DNA of 64,000 bases from Coriaria nepalensis (Eukaryota > Streptophyta > Magnoliopsida > Cucurbitales > Coriariaceae), in assembly GCA_027186245.1 (NCBI GenBank), contig CP114483.1, positions 32,645,642 through 32,709,641 on the forward strand, read 5' to 3'. A program made the position numbers and the translations under genes. Below are positions 38,240 through 49,949 of this stretch, one piece after another; positions within the stretch are counted from its first letter, which is position 1; the number at the start of each line of letters is the position of its first letter. Below the pieces are notes generated by a model that searched no databases, was not told where the DNA came from, and saw only the letters and a list, made by a program, of their open reading frames with translations.

Positions 38240-38650
38240 ATTGAAATCAATGCCACGCTAATACCTTATTTGTCATGCCTAAATTTATTAGTCATGTCTA
38301 ATATGACCATTTGTTAAATTGGTTGCTTAATCATCAAAGCATTTGCTTCATCACCAAGTTAAGTGCAAGCCTAGAGTTAGTTAGTTTACCTATATAAACC
38401 CTCCCCCATCCCTTAGTGATACATAAGAAAAATAAAAGGACAATAAAGTAGGAAAATAAAGAAGAGAGAGGTGAGGGAGAAAATAAAGAGAAAAAGGAAA
38501 AGAAAAGAGAGAAAAAGAAGAAAAAGAAAAAAAAAAGAGAAGAGGAGGAAAAATGAAAGAAAATTGGGGTCTTCAACTTATCAACTCTTACTAAAAGGTC
38601 TGTAAGTAGTCTGATTACAACACAAGGATACTGTTTATTTGTTTGTTGTT
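38240..38650 (+). mobile_element. Probable solo or partial LTR with homopurine tract
   Basis: Non-coding block with a TATA box (ctatataaaccctccc, 38389-38404), a transcribed-looking middle and a T-rich end. A nearly pure A/G tract runs about 38450-38562, with about 68 uninterrupted purines at 38486-38553. The layout (TATA, then R/U5-like region) suggests an LTR. The edges are not certain. Confidence 0.4.
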
Positions 38651-38659
38651 GTAATTGTT

Positions 38660-39030
38660 TGAATAATTGTTATATTGATTTGAGGATAATATAATTGTTA
38701 GTATGAACAATTGAAGATAATATTTAATGTTAATGTTAATGTTAGGATTATGATGAATTGAATATTAGGATTAATGTTAATGTTCATGTTAGGATTATGA
38801 TGAATTGAATGTTAGGATTAATGCTAATATTCAATGATGAATGGAAGATAATATTTAGTGTTAGTATTAATATTAGAATTATGATTGTTATATAGCATGT
38901 TAAGTGGAAATGGAATGACTTTATTAACATGCTAAAAATGAGACCATGATTAATATGAATGTAATATAGCATAATAGTTTAAGAATAATATAATCTTTGA
39001 TATGCTAGGATTAGGACCAATGCATTAACG
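38660..39030 (+). repeat. Dispersed retroelement repeat, copy 2
   Basis: Partner of 8340-8640. Inside it, 'aggattatgatgaattgaat' followed by a 'gttaggattaatgttaatgtt'-like unit is repeated (38741-38830), a local expansion absent from copy 1. Confidence 0.6.
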
Positions 39031-39129
39031 TGTTGGAAAAAATGTTTAAAATTTTGCACCGAAAGCAATTAATTTGGTCCTAGTTAATAACACAAATTTT
39101 CTTAAAAAAGAAATTTAACGATCCTTTAG

Positions 39130-40477
39130 ATATATATACCAAGGAGGATTCATGTGTCCCTCGAGAAGGATGTGTATATGATACAACCCAAGGGCTTCAC
39201 AAACAAGAAAAATACAAGGAAGTTGTGTAAACTGCAGAGGTTTATATACAGTTTAAAACAAGTATCTCGGAGTTGGAATATTTATTTCGATTAAATGATC
39301 AAATCATTTTGACTTTATTAAAAATAAAGATGATTTATGTATGTACAAGAAAGTTAGTGGGAGCTTTGTTTCTTTTATCGTTCTATACATAGATGACATA
39401 CTAGTCATTGGGAATGACATACTAGTCATTGGGAATGACATAGGTATAGTGTATTCTATAAAGTTGTGGCTATCAAAGAATTTCTCCATGAAAAATTTGG
39501 GTGACACAACTTTTATTCTAGAAATAAAGATCTATAGAGATAGATCTAGTAGACATACATAGATAAAGTACTAAAATAGTTTAGCATAAAAGATTCTAAG
39601 AGAGGACTTCTGTTAATGAGTAATGGAATCTACCTCTCAAGAATATATCTCCTAAAACACAATTAGAGAGAGATGAGATGAGCGAAGTACCTTATGTTCC
39701 GGTAATAAGATCAATCATGTACGCTAGGTTATGTACAAGGCCGAATGGTGCCTTTCATTTAAGTGTTACGAGTAGATTTCAAGACAACCTGAGATAAAAG
39801 TATTGGATTGATATCAAGAATATTCTTAAGTACTTGAGATGAACTAAAGATTTGTTTTTGATTTATAAATGTACTGACATGAAAATTAAAGGTTTCATAA
39901 GCTCTAGTTTTTAATCAGACATTGATGATAGCAAATCAATTTCAGATTTCATTTTCTCGCTCAATGGTGAAGCGGTTAGTTGGAAGAGTTTCAAACAAGA
40001 AACGACCGTGGATTCCACCACTGATGTTGAATACATTACAACTTCAGAAGCAACAAAAAAGGTGGTATGGATGAAAAAGTTTATAAACTAAACTTGGTGT
40101 GGTTCCGAGCATTATTGATCCCGTAAAAGTGTACTACGACAATAACAATGCAATATCACAAGCAAAGGAACCAAAATCTCATAAAAAATCCACACGTGTT
40201 GCGATATTATTACCACATCCGAGAGATAATTGAAAGAGGGGATGTAAACATAGAAAATGTCAACACAAATGACAATATTGCAAATCTATTCACTAAGGCA
40301 TTTTCCCAACAGAAGTTTGATCGCCATCATGACAAGATGAGAATAAGATTAAAAAATGATTGGTTTTACTGCAAATGGGAGATTGAAAGTTTATGTCCGT
40401 TAAGGCAATCAGATTTTTACTCGATAGAGCAAACAACTTTGTGTGATACTATCTTTATGCAGATATTAGTAAGATAA
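39130..40477 (+). pseudogene. Ty1/copia reverse transcriptase-RNase H remnant
   Basis: RT blocks are visible: I-Q-P-K-G-F, the L-x-R-F-I-Y-S-L-K-Q-x-S-R-S-W-N segment (about 39230-39290) and the active site L-Y-I-D-D-I-L (39380-39400). RNase H and tail blocks follow: 'VYYDNNNAISQAKEPKSHKK' at about 40130-40185 and 'NIANLFTKAFSQQKFDRHHD' at about 40270-40335. A 21-bp tandem duplication (39395-39436) sits directly at the active site. Stops at 39299, 39560 and elsewhere disable it. Integrase and gag are missing. Confidence 0.82.
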
Positions 40478-40479
40478 TA

Positions 40480-42126
40480 AATATTATTATTAATTGTAAT
40501 TTATGAAAGTCAGTTATTATTTATCATGTTTATAGATTTTGTTGCAATTAATATATTATGTTATATAAATATATATCATGATAAAGTCTAGTATCTTAAG
40601 TTGTGCACTCTGGAGATCATGATAGAGATCATACTAAATGAGACTCAAGCTACATAAAGCCTAAAATACGAAGTGTTCGTTGTCATAGGATCTCAAGAAT
40701 GGATATTGATGATCTGGATAGACAATAACATAATTAATCACCTAAAGTGTTTAGGGTGGCCGATCTCATAATCATTAGTATTGGTGAAATATCATAATGA
40801 TTATATGGGTACTTAGTAGAGACTAATGATATCAAACGTGATACTTAGATAATTTTTAATGGTAATTAATACTTACTATTAATGAAAATTATCTAGTTTT
40901 TATATTACATATGGTCCTGAGATATGAGATCGTCATGGTATCTTGTGTGCTAGGTTTCATGCTCGGACATCATTCCAATTAGCTCTAGCCAAAGGTGAAC
41001 ACGGGGTGAGCTATTGTGCATGAAATTTTGTACATAAATGTGGTGAGTGATCAAGAGTGAATTCATTACTTCCGTATTTCGAAATAGATCTTATGAATTA
41101 TATATTTTACTAGACAAAAAATATTTACAAAGTAATATGGTATGAAAAGGGGTTTTTGTAAATCCTCATATCAATATGATGTAGAACTTAATCGGTCACA
41201 CATATAAGATGCGATAGTAACTTAGATTAAGATTCGTCGGGGAGAAAGGGAAAAACACACCATTTCTATTTTATAGGTAAAATGATAATTAATAATTTGT
41301 GATATCTAATGTCATGTAGCATTAATTTAGTACAAAAGAAACTAAGAGTGATAGCCTTTAATTAATTTAGTACTAGAACAACTAAGGGTGATATTAATTT
41401 AGTTAGAAATTAATAAATTACAAAGAAATTTTTATTTAATTACAAAAGAGTTTTAAATCTTCATATTAATAATTGAACGTTAAAGAGTTAATGGGTCGAA
41501 TTATTAATTAGATTTTTGTGAGTCAAATTAATCAAAAGGTTGATTAAAATCCATGGGTTATAGCCCATGGGAGAGGTTGGCCATATACATGTGATTTGAC
41601 CTATTATTTAATTAATTAAGTTAAGAAAACCTTTGCTATAAGGAAACCTAATGTGATTTGGAAATTTTTAGATCTAGTGGGATATTTATAATATCCCACT
41701 AAGTGGCCAAAAGCCTTAATGCTTCTCCTCCTCCTCTTAGCTGAAATTGAGAGAGAGAACATAAATATTTTTCTCATCCATTTCCTCAAACATTTTGATT
41801 CATGATTTGAATCTAAGGGTAGAAAATTAACTAAGTGAACGAATTGTATTGATTACTGTTAGAGGAAAAACATGTGGGTGTCTTGAATCTTCCTTGCAAT
41901 CGGATTGAAAAAGGAATTATAGTGGTTTTCTCATCAAATTAAGATAATCCTTTGACCTAAACTTGAAATTTAAATTCATGAGATTTAGTGTGCTGTCTAT
42001 AAAGATATTATATATGCGATATATAATTATTGTATGATTGATCTTCTTTATGGAATTATGCTGTGATTAGGATGATATCTGAAAATTTTAAATTATTACT
42101 TTCACTACTTTATATGCATGAATTCC
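40480..42126 (+). mobile_element. Copia-type long LTR (about 1.6 kb)
   Basis: Non-coding sequence follows the pol tail, starting near a 'gcaaatgggagattga' polypurine-like stretch at 40371-40386. It ends directly before a primer-binding-site-like sequence at 42127. The middle (40880-41240) resembles the LTR-like stretches at 1-200 and, in reverse, 11040-11260. Confidence 0.5.
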
Positions 42127-42142
42127 TAATAGTAGCATCAGA
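42127..42142 (+). other. Primer-binding-site-like sequence (tRNA-iMet type)
   Basis: 'tagtagcatcagagcc' closely resembles the copia primer-binding site TGGTATCAGAGCC, complementary to the 3' end of initiator tRNA-Met. It sits downstream of an LTR that itself follows a pol 3' end. Confidence 0.5.
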
Positions 42143-42700
42143 GCCTAGATAATACTAGAATTGATGAGGTGGGGCCCCGAAATTGCATTGTGCTCGGCCC
42201 TAGTGTCTATTATGAGAAGATTCTTACTTTTTTTAAAGAAAGATTTGGGCTCTAGAAAGATTTTTGGTGATAAAAATTCTAACATCCACTTTGATTTATT
42301 TCGGCCCAACCTTGATCCAAAATGGAGATTTGTGAAAGTGTGTCTCAAGTTGAATCATGTGTTTTAAAGTCTTCATGGACTTTATGGTCTATAGGTTTAT
42401 GATAAGTATTTTACTTGAATAGGTTTATAGGAATGAAAAAGATATATAGAGAACCTAAAAGAGTGGAATGAAAAAGAGAGGTAGAAGAATCGAGTGAAAC
42501 CTAAAAGAGTGGAATGAAAAAGAGAAGTAGAAGAAACAAGTGAGATAGGAAGAAAGAAGAGTTGTGAGAAGTAGATTTTGAAATTCATAGAGAATGTTTT
42601 TGTAATACCATTTTGTAAATTTTTTGATTGATTATAATAGACGGAAAGCACTACCATTACTTGCGTAAGCCTCATGCTACTACTTTATATTCTAGTATGG
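42143..42700. other. Non-coding DNA with a 46-bp tandem duplication
   Basis: Two copies of a 46-bp unit starting 'aacctaaaagagtggaatga' lie at 42452-42497 and 42498-42543, with few differences. The rest up to the hAT left end is unassigned; the end section (gtaataccattttgtaaa...) has a retroelement-leader look. Confidence 0.6.
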
Positions 42701-43336
42701 TTTAGTGGTGTCAAAACAGGCCGAGTTTTTTGGCCTGGCCCATAGCCCGGGAGAAAAACTCGGCCGTAAGCCCAGCCCAGCACAACGCACGAGCCTGGCT
42801 AGGCCCTGCTCAACATGCTATTACTTTCAAATTTGAAAGCTTTAGAGAGGGCTTTGAAAGCCCTCTCTGAAGAAATAAAATTTTTTTTTAAATAGTTTTT
42901 TATTTTTTTTTACCCCTTCATAAAAATAATTTTTAAATTTTCTCCCCACTCGAATTTTGCCTATAAATATTCACTCTTTCATTCTAATTTTTCCTTACAT
43001 TTTTTCATATACTCTCTCTCTCTCAATCTCTTATCTAATCTTCTAATAGTCTAATTTATAATTAATCTTCATTCTTCTATAATTCATAGTTTTTTTATCA
43101 TTAATCTCAATCTCTTATCTTTATTCATTGTTATCTCTTTTATCCTTATTCCTTAATCTCAATCCCTAATCCTCTATTTTTCATAAATTAAACCAAAGTC
43201 CAAGGTAATTAAATATATTATTATTGTTTATTATTTATTATTATACATAATGTTTAATGCTTTACTTTTTTACTTAAATTTTTATTTATTTGTATTTTTT
43301 ATGATTAATTATTTACTCTTAAATTCTTTATAGGTA

Positions 43337-45464
43337 ATGAATCATCATCAATATGACTTTAACTTTCTAAATGAGTATGAGCAAAATCTTTATGTACAAA
43401 TCTGTTCAAATTCACCGTCGATACCATTAGTTCCAGCACAATCTAATATACTACTAGGTGGTCCAGGTCTACCACCACCATCATATTTATCTAATACTGA
43501 TACTGGTACTGTCGCAAATATAATGCTCACAAAGAGACATAATAAGCGAACATCTGGAATTTGGGATACATTCGATATAGTTTCACACAAAAATAAGAAA
43601 GGTGCGGACATTGATGGTGCAATGTGCAAGTATTGCAAAAGTATTGCAAATGATGGAACTAATCACTTGAAATGCCACAAAGATAAATGCATGGCTAAAG
43701 CTAGTGCAGATATGAATCAAACTCAACTGAATTTTTACACTGATGGTACAGTTAGTACGTGGACTTATGATCCAATGGCTGCTAGAGAATCTCTAGTTAG
43801 ATTCATTGCTGCTACTGATTTACCTATTAATTTTGGTGACAATATTTATTATGAAGAGCACATTAGAAGAGTACATACCCCACAATATAAGAACACAAGT
43901 AGAAATACTACTAGATCTGATATATTTGCATATTTTAGAAAAAAATGTGATCAATTAAAATTAGAATGTGGTGATTTAAATTTAACTTTTGCCTTAACTT
44001 CTGATATTTGGAATGCACGTTCTAAAGAAGACTATTTATGTGTTGATATTCATTATTTAGATTTAGAATAGACTTTAAATAAAAAAATTAATAGGATTTA
44101 GAATTATAAATGAAGCACATACTGGTGAAAATATATGTGATTTAATAATAAAAGTTTTGAGTGAGTTTGATATCAAAAGCCGTATAATATCCATAACTTT
44201 GGATAATGCTGCGACAATTACAAGGGTCGTCTCTTTATTTAAATCACAGCTTAGCCAATATAATGGTGGAGTCTTCCTATATCAACGTTGCGTGTGTCAC
44301 ATCATAAACCTCATTGTAAAATCAGGTATGAAAGAACAACATGTAAACAATTTTGTTGATAAAATTCGTACAGTATTAGCTTGGATTACTAGTTCGAATT
44401 CTAGGATAGCTAAGTTTAAAAGATACTGTAGAGCATTCAATATGAAGCTTCAAAAGTTTGGAACTGATATGATGGTAAGGTGGAATTCTACATATTTAAT
44501 GTTAAAAAATGCTCTCACACATAGAGAAATAATTAGTGGTTTTTTTAATTCTTGTGATCCTCTTGTTATGTTGAATAGTTTTGATTAGGATATACCTGAA
44601 AAATTTACATGTTTTTTAGAAATATTTTACGATTCTATTGTTCGACTTTCAGGTGTTTATTATTCTACATCTCCTCTTGTTTTGCATTTACTTGTTGAAA
44701 TGACTAGCTTGTTTCAGATATATGAGAATAATGAAGTGTTTAAATCAGTTGTTCAGAAAATGGTTTCCAAATTTAAAAAATATTGGAAGGAAATTCCTCT
44801 TTTATATACTTTTGCTTTTATATTAGATCATAGGGTTAAGTTACAGGACTTAACAAATACTCTTATATTTATGAGTCAACATATAAATGTTGATTATTCT
44901 TCCACTATTACTAATGCTACTAACAAGTTATATGAAGTGTTTGGTATTTGTGATAATAAGTACAGCTACTTACGGAAATAAACACGAGAACAAGAGATTC
45001 GATCCAAGAGGAAGAGTTGGAATTTTGTAACTGGTTCCGGTTCCAGTTCTAATTCCAATTCCAGTTTCACTGGAATAGAACTCCAAAAATACCTCGAAAC
45101 TGATTTCTCATTTTTTGATTTTTGTGCAAATGATTCAGAATCCTTATGCCTTTTGGATTAGTGGAAGAAAAGGTCTACACGATTTCCTATACTAGCATGA
45201 CTTGCACAAGATGTCTTAACTGTTACCGTCTTAACAGTTTCTTCCGAATCAGCATTCAATATAGCTGGGAGAGTTATTGAAGATAGGAGAACTTCGTTTA
45301 AGCCAGAATTGGTTGAAGTATTATTATGCATAAGAGATTGAGAGCATGCATCTCATCAAGGTCAACATACAACTCATAATGAAGACTTGGCTGAATATTT
45401 TCAGAATATGTTCTTAGATGAAGATCCTTCTACAGCGGGAAGCAGTTCTGCGGTCCACGAATGA
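43337..45464 (+). pseudogene. hAT (Ac-like) transposase, broken
   Basis: The N-terminal part (43337-44071) has a BED zinc finger (M-C-K-Y-C ... H-L-K-C-H, about 43620-43680) preceded by the G-I-W-D-x-F motif. After a stop at 44069, the catalytic middle continues from about 44090 (L-D-N-A-A-x-I near 44201, then C-V-C-H-I-I-N-L-I-V). It carries on past a stop at 44586-44588 to 44981. The last frames (45000-45464) give the hATC dimerisation region (S-S-E-S-A-F-N-I-A-G-R-V-I near 45244-45282). At least five in-frame stops or frameshifts are present, so no active enzyme is made. Order and spacing of domains are otherwise normal for plant Ac-like transposases. Confidence 0.88.
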
Positions 45465-45829
45465 CCAACCACCATTAATAAATAGATGATAGATAATAGA
45501 TTATAATGTAGTAGCAAACTTTTATTATTATTTTTTTATAGCTTCATTATAAGGTCCGTTTTTTCCTCCTTAAGGCCGGGAGGTTTTTTTGACGGACCCA
45601 TTATTTAATAATACGTAATGAAGTCTTTATTTGGCAAAAAATTTATTCTTTATTTGAGATGCTCTTAGACTCTTAGTTACACATATGTGTAATTTATTTG
45701 ACCCATTCGATTCCTAAAGTAAACTAACAATAATATTTTCTCAAGACTTATAATCTCAAATTATCTCTCTTACTTTAATAATAATTTATTATGAATATTT
45801 TATTTAAAAAATGTTAGACCTATTTTAGG

Positions 45830-46005
45830 CCTGGTAAGGCCTGGTCGAACCTGGCCCATTTTAAGCCCGGATGGGCCCGGGATAAATTTAAAAGATTTTT
45901 CGGGCCGGGCCAATTCTAGGCTCGGTAAGACCCGGTCGAACCCGACCCATTTTAAGCCCGGATGGGCCCGGGATAAATCCAAAGGGCTTTCCGGATAGGT
46001 CCCGG
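45830..46005. repeat. 91-bp tandem duplication in hAT 3' subterminal region
   Basis: The core 'cccattttaagcccggatgg' (continuing to 'gcccgggataaat') begins at 45855 and again at 45946. The units differ by a handful of bases. Such GC-rich subterminal repeats are typical transposase-binding regions of hAT elements. Confidence 0.8.
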
Positions 46006-46132
46006 ACATATATTTTCAAAACAGGACAAGCCCAATCCGACCCAATTTTTTCCCAGGTCGGGCTCAACCCGACTTTAAATAATAAAAAGCCCTGAAAGAG
46101 CCAGGCCGGGCAGCTCGTTTTGACACCTCTTA

Positions 46133-46192
46133 TCTGGTTGATTATCCAGACCGGCCCGGCCCGCTTTGACACCTATTGTCTGGTTGATTATC
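46133..46192. repeat. Duplicated flank enclosing a second hAT end
   Basis: The 14-mer tctggttgattatc occurs at 46133-46146 and 46179-46192. Between the copies sits a 32-bp piece containing ccggcccggcccgctttgac, another hAT right terminus. It looks like an insertion/excision or template-switch scar. Confidence 0.75.
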
Positions 46193-46194
46193 AT

Positions 46195-47263
46195 ATAACT
46201 AATCATATTTGCTTGCTTGAGTCCATTATCACTATATATAAGATTATTTAACCTTTTTTTATTTTATCTTATTTTATAAAAGGATTATCATATATTCCTC
46301 TATTTTTTCATACTCAAATCCATAACTTTTTAATAATAAGTAAGAGTAATTATTATTTTATTATTAATCTATATATATTATATGAAGTACCTCATGAGTA
46401 TTTATTTGTAATAATTTGGATTACCTCGTATCATCCAAAATTATAACGTGATAAAATCACGACTATCAAGAGTGTACACTCTATGGGAGCACCTTAAAAG
46501 GCTTGTACATACATATACACTATCCAAGAAATATTTGAGCGGATAAGTAAGAAGTTTTCTCTGTTTCAATCTCTTACTGTTGTTTGATACTTTCATTCTT
46601 CTTGTCGAATGGCTATCAGGGATGTGATGGAGCTACCTTTTGGCTTTTGGTGCCTGTCGATCTCAATTGAACTGTTAACATAGCTCTTGCTTGTCAACTG
46701 CAACAGCAACATCCATCTTGTCATGTCCTCACAATCTTATGTACTCTATTTTGGCTATTGCTATTTCAAAGAGAACTTCAGTTTTCTTTCTGGAATATAG
46801 TTGTATATATTGGCAAATGGCTCGATTGAGTGGAAACTCGATTTGACCGTCTTTCTCTTATTTCAATATCCCAATTATCATAGACTATTTCATGTACCGC
46901 AAGAACCCACGCTAGCTAAATATAGAATTGTTGAAGAGAATTCTTTCTCCTAGCTTGCAATGTTGGCATTAAGAGGACTGTCGGCTCAATAATTTCTCTA
47001 ACCTAAGTGATTAAGCGTGCATGTTCAAACTCAAAATGATACTTTTGTGTTGGATAACGTGGATTGACATGTTAGAGGGTAGACATGATTACACTTATCC
47101 TTATCAAGATGAAAAGCATGGCGTTCATAAAGTTACATGCATGAACGAATGAAGATCAGCCTACATGCCTTTTTGAACTGTGGATTATCTTTGTTCAACA
47201 TTCAGTAATTTTTAAATTTGTGCATTTTTCGTTTCATGAAAGTGTTTCAATTTGATTATTTGG

Positions 47264-47301
<38 letters not shown>

Positions 47302-48345
47302 GGGTAATATTAATAATATCAATACTGTTTATGTCAACAACTAAAAAGCTGAATCATAGATGGTAAATTTACTTTTCATAGATGCAAAAAATGCACGAAT
47401 TTCCTGAAAGATAATGCCCTTCAGAGAATAATCTCATTCTCTCATCAATTTTATCCATTGCTTGGTTGCTTATGACATGTCGACGACTTGATGGGTGTTG
47501 ACTTCTTGTGCTTATTAATTTTTTATTTCAAAGTTTGTCTGATTTCTTTTTTACTTGAAAAATCTCCATCACAAGAAAAATAAAAAAATAATAAATTAAA
47601 AATCAAAACATGGAAAACATTTGAAAAGGAAAAAGGTTCAAGAAGATGGAATTCAGAGCAAGAGTACAAGAACGTCTAAGACGACAAGATAGAGGATTTA
47701 TCAACTGGATCGATCAATCAAGTTCAATGATTTTATCAAAACTGAACTAAAGAAACTCTCAAAGTTCGCTATGACTTGTATATCAACCTCGCCGATAATA
47801 TATCTATTACATCTCTTCTGTCAAAAACTTAATCAAATTGAAGTCCCAAAAAAGTCGAAGTACTTCGGGCTCGAAAAGAGGCATACATTTCGTTGAATAT
47901 GTTCGAGATCAAAATCAAGTACGTACTTAACTAGATCTCTAATATATTCAAGAGAAAGTTATATGCCATGCCAATTACCATGTAAATTCCATGTATAGTG
48001 GCGATTGTCTCTTTGAAGTTTTAAGTCTGAGTCTGTGAGAAAGAACCCCCCAATCAGAATCACCAAGCAACAAAGATATTGTCTAGCCATCTTTTCATGC
48101 AACCAATTTGACAAACATGAGGAACCATGGTAAAAGAGCATATGATGACTTTGTCCTAGAAAGTACGAATTAATTACGCACAAACTTTTAATCACCTTTC
48201 AGAATTTGGAAGCTAGTTTTTGCATGGATTTTTTTTGGCCAAAGCTGTTTTGCATGGATTGACTGCATCGTTTCAAATCAACGAGTAAAGGGTATTGTAG
48301 AGATTTTTGTGAAGTTTGTTTGAGAGAAGTTAGAATCCGTAAATA
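46195..48345. other. Intergenic DNA, no gene recognised
   Basis: AT-rich with occasional less AT-rich patches (46600-47150, 47600-47950). No conserved coding frame or bounded repeat was found apart from the ATT microsatellite. Confidence 0.5.
47266..47301 (+). repeat. (ATT)12 microsatellite
   Basis: Twelve uninterrupted ATT units. Confidence 0.95.
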
Positions 48346-48349
48346 GATT

Positions 48350-49150
48350 AAAACAATAAAAAATTATTTTTAAAATTTTATGTAATTTAATTTTTATAAA
48401 TTTATTTATATGCGACTAATTTTATAGTCTCTTGATAGGTTAAATATAACTTTTTATCGCTTCAATCATTTTTTAGACAACTAATATGAATGTAACAAAA
48501 TTTTAATACGTCGGCACCAATCATATTATGATATAGATAAATTTACATTTTTAATATTATCACCTAGGCAATAATAAATTAAAATTATAAATTTAACCTA
48601 AGTTAATTATTTTCTTTATAATTTTATGAATATTTTTATAAATTCATATTTTCTTTCCTTACCTTTTTTTTTTCACCTAAACTCCATTGATGGAGTTGGA
48701 ATGAAACTCAACCACAACCTTCCATCAATGGAGGAGCTCAAATCCGAGCTCCAGACCTCTAGTAATGGAGGATTGTGGTCGAACTCCATTGATGGAGTTG
48801 GAGTTCCATCGATGGCATGGGCTGAGAGGAGGAAAAAAGCTAAGGTAATGGTAGAAAATAGGATTATGAAAATATTTGAGATAAAATTATAAAGAAAAGA
48901 ATTCATTTTGATCGAATTTATAAAAAATTAAATTATTCCTTGATGTCACAATATTAAGAATTTATATTTATACATGTTATAATATGATTATTATCGATTT
49001 GTTAAAAATTTATTACGTTAATATTGATTATTTAAAAAATGATCAAAATGAGTAAAAAATTAGATTTAAATTATATATAAATTAAAAAATTGACTGAAAA
49101 TTATATATAAATAAATTTATAAACACTGAAATAGACAATAACAAAAAACT
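48350..49150. mobile_element. Long foldback element (inverted arms about 330 bp)
   Basis: 48360-48690 and the reverse complement of 48840-49150 align along their length. Examples are 'tttctttataattttat' (48611-48627 against 48880-48896), 'tcatattatga' against its partner near 48976, and 'ataaatttatttatat' against 49108-49123. The loop (48690-48840) is less AT-rich and holds direct copies of 'actccattgatggagttgga' at 48681 and 48780. The arms are diverged. No terminal duplication was pinned down; a non-autonomous MULE or hairpin MITE is likely. Confidence 0.65.
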
Positions 49151-49820
49151 AAATTAAGAAAAAAAAAACCATTTAAATTTTCTTAAGACACGATTGCGAT
49201 ATATCAAAAAGGATGCGACAATGTTGTGACATTCATCCAAATTGTCTAAGGTGGTTTTCCACTTTCTTCCCCTAGCTTGCTTTCTAGATATGAGGCATTA
49301 GTCAAACTTTCTGTCAAAGATAGAAGCTAGAAAAACTAAAAAGTTGGGACACAAATAGTAATTATCAGAACTTCTTGGTCTTTCTAGCGTATGCACTGGG
49401 GTTTAGTTGATGACGCAAGTTTCCAAAGGAATAGTATGAAAGGTAAGTGTGGACAAACCTATACATATCAAATCATGTATTAGACATATTACAACTATAC
49501 AAGCTTTTGACAAATTACCCAAATGCAATTAGAAGTCTTACTTGTGATCGGTTTCACGCCAATTGGAACGGATGTCGATTCCCTTGTATCTTACAGTTGT
49601 AACTTGTAAGGGAGTAAGAAGGGCCCAAATCCAATCAATACAAACATGTAAGTCCAACTTAAAGCCCATGCTACATCCATTTTAGCTAAAATCTCTTTTT
49701 TTGGGGGGGTGGAGATTCTTTTAATAAGAGATATTAGGGTTGGATCGTGACCCTAAACATGACAACTTTTTGCAAAATCCAGGGCCTAGCACCCGAGTAA
49801 CAAACAACTCTTAAGGTGTC
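49150..49820. other. Intergenic DNA, nothing recognised
   Basis: Mixed-composition DNA; phrases such as 'gggcccaaatccaatc' near 49621 have an LTR-like look, but nothing could be bounded. Confidence 0.4.
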
Positions 49821-49825
49821 ATTAA

Positions 49826-49943
49826 CGAAAATGAATCCTGTGAGACGGGTATAACACCCATATGTGATAGGATGTAGTGAGACCCACACTACCCTCTCTC
49901 ACATGGTGTTGTTATATTCTCGTCTCACACGATCCATTCTCGC
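49826..49943. mobile_element. Short MITE with ~45-bp inverted ends
   Basis: The left arm 'cgaaaatgaatcctgtgaga' (continuing as cgggtataacacc) pairs with the complement of the right arm, 'gagaatggatcgtgtgagac' (continuing as gagaatataacaacacc). The whole is about 118 bp and hairpin-shaped. ATTAA occurs just outside both ends (49821-49825 and 49944-49948), a possible target duplication. Confidence 0.7.
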
Positions 49944-49949
49944 AATTAA

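Larger units (their letters stand above)
42703..46131 (+). mobile_element. Full-length, inactivated hAT transposon
   Basis: The left terminus tagtggtgtcaaaac (from 42703) pairs with the right terminus gttttgacacctctt (to 46131). The flanking octamers are gtatggtt (42695-42702) and atctggtt (46132-46139), 6 of 8 identical, as expected for an aged 8-bp duplication. Both subterminal regions are G/C-rich with repeated 'ggcccgg/ccgggc' motifs, in sharp contrast to the AT-rich interior. A BED-finger transposase pseudogene occupies the middle. Length about 3.43 kb. Confidence 0.85.

Noticed and set aside
38334..38576. 80-codon Phe/Ser-rich minus-strand frame
   Set aside because: It is simply the complement of the homopurine tract.
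47959..48090. 43-residue minus-strand frame starting M-A-R-Q-Y with a hydrophobic N-terminus, a possible secreted peptide
   Set aside because: No known peptide motif, no promoter or splice support; too weak to call.
48626..48892. 88-codon frame with two N-S-I-D-G-V-G repeats
   Set aside because: It spans the foldback element's arm, loop and arm; the repeat comes from the DNA motif, not from a protein family.
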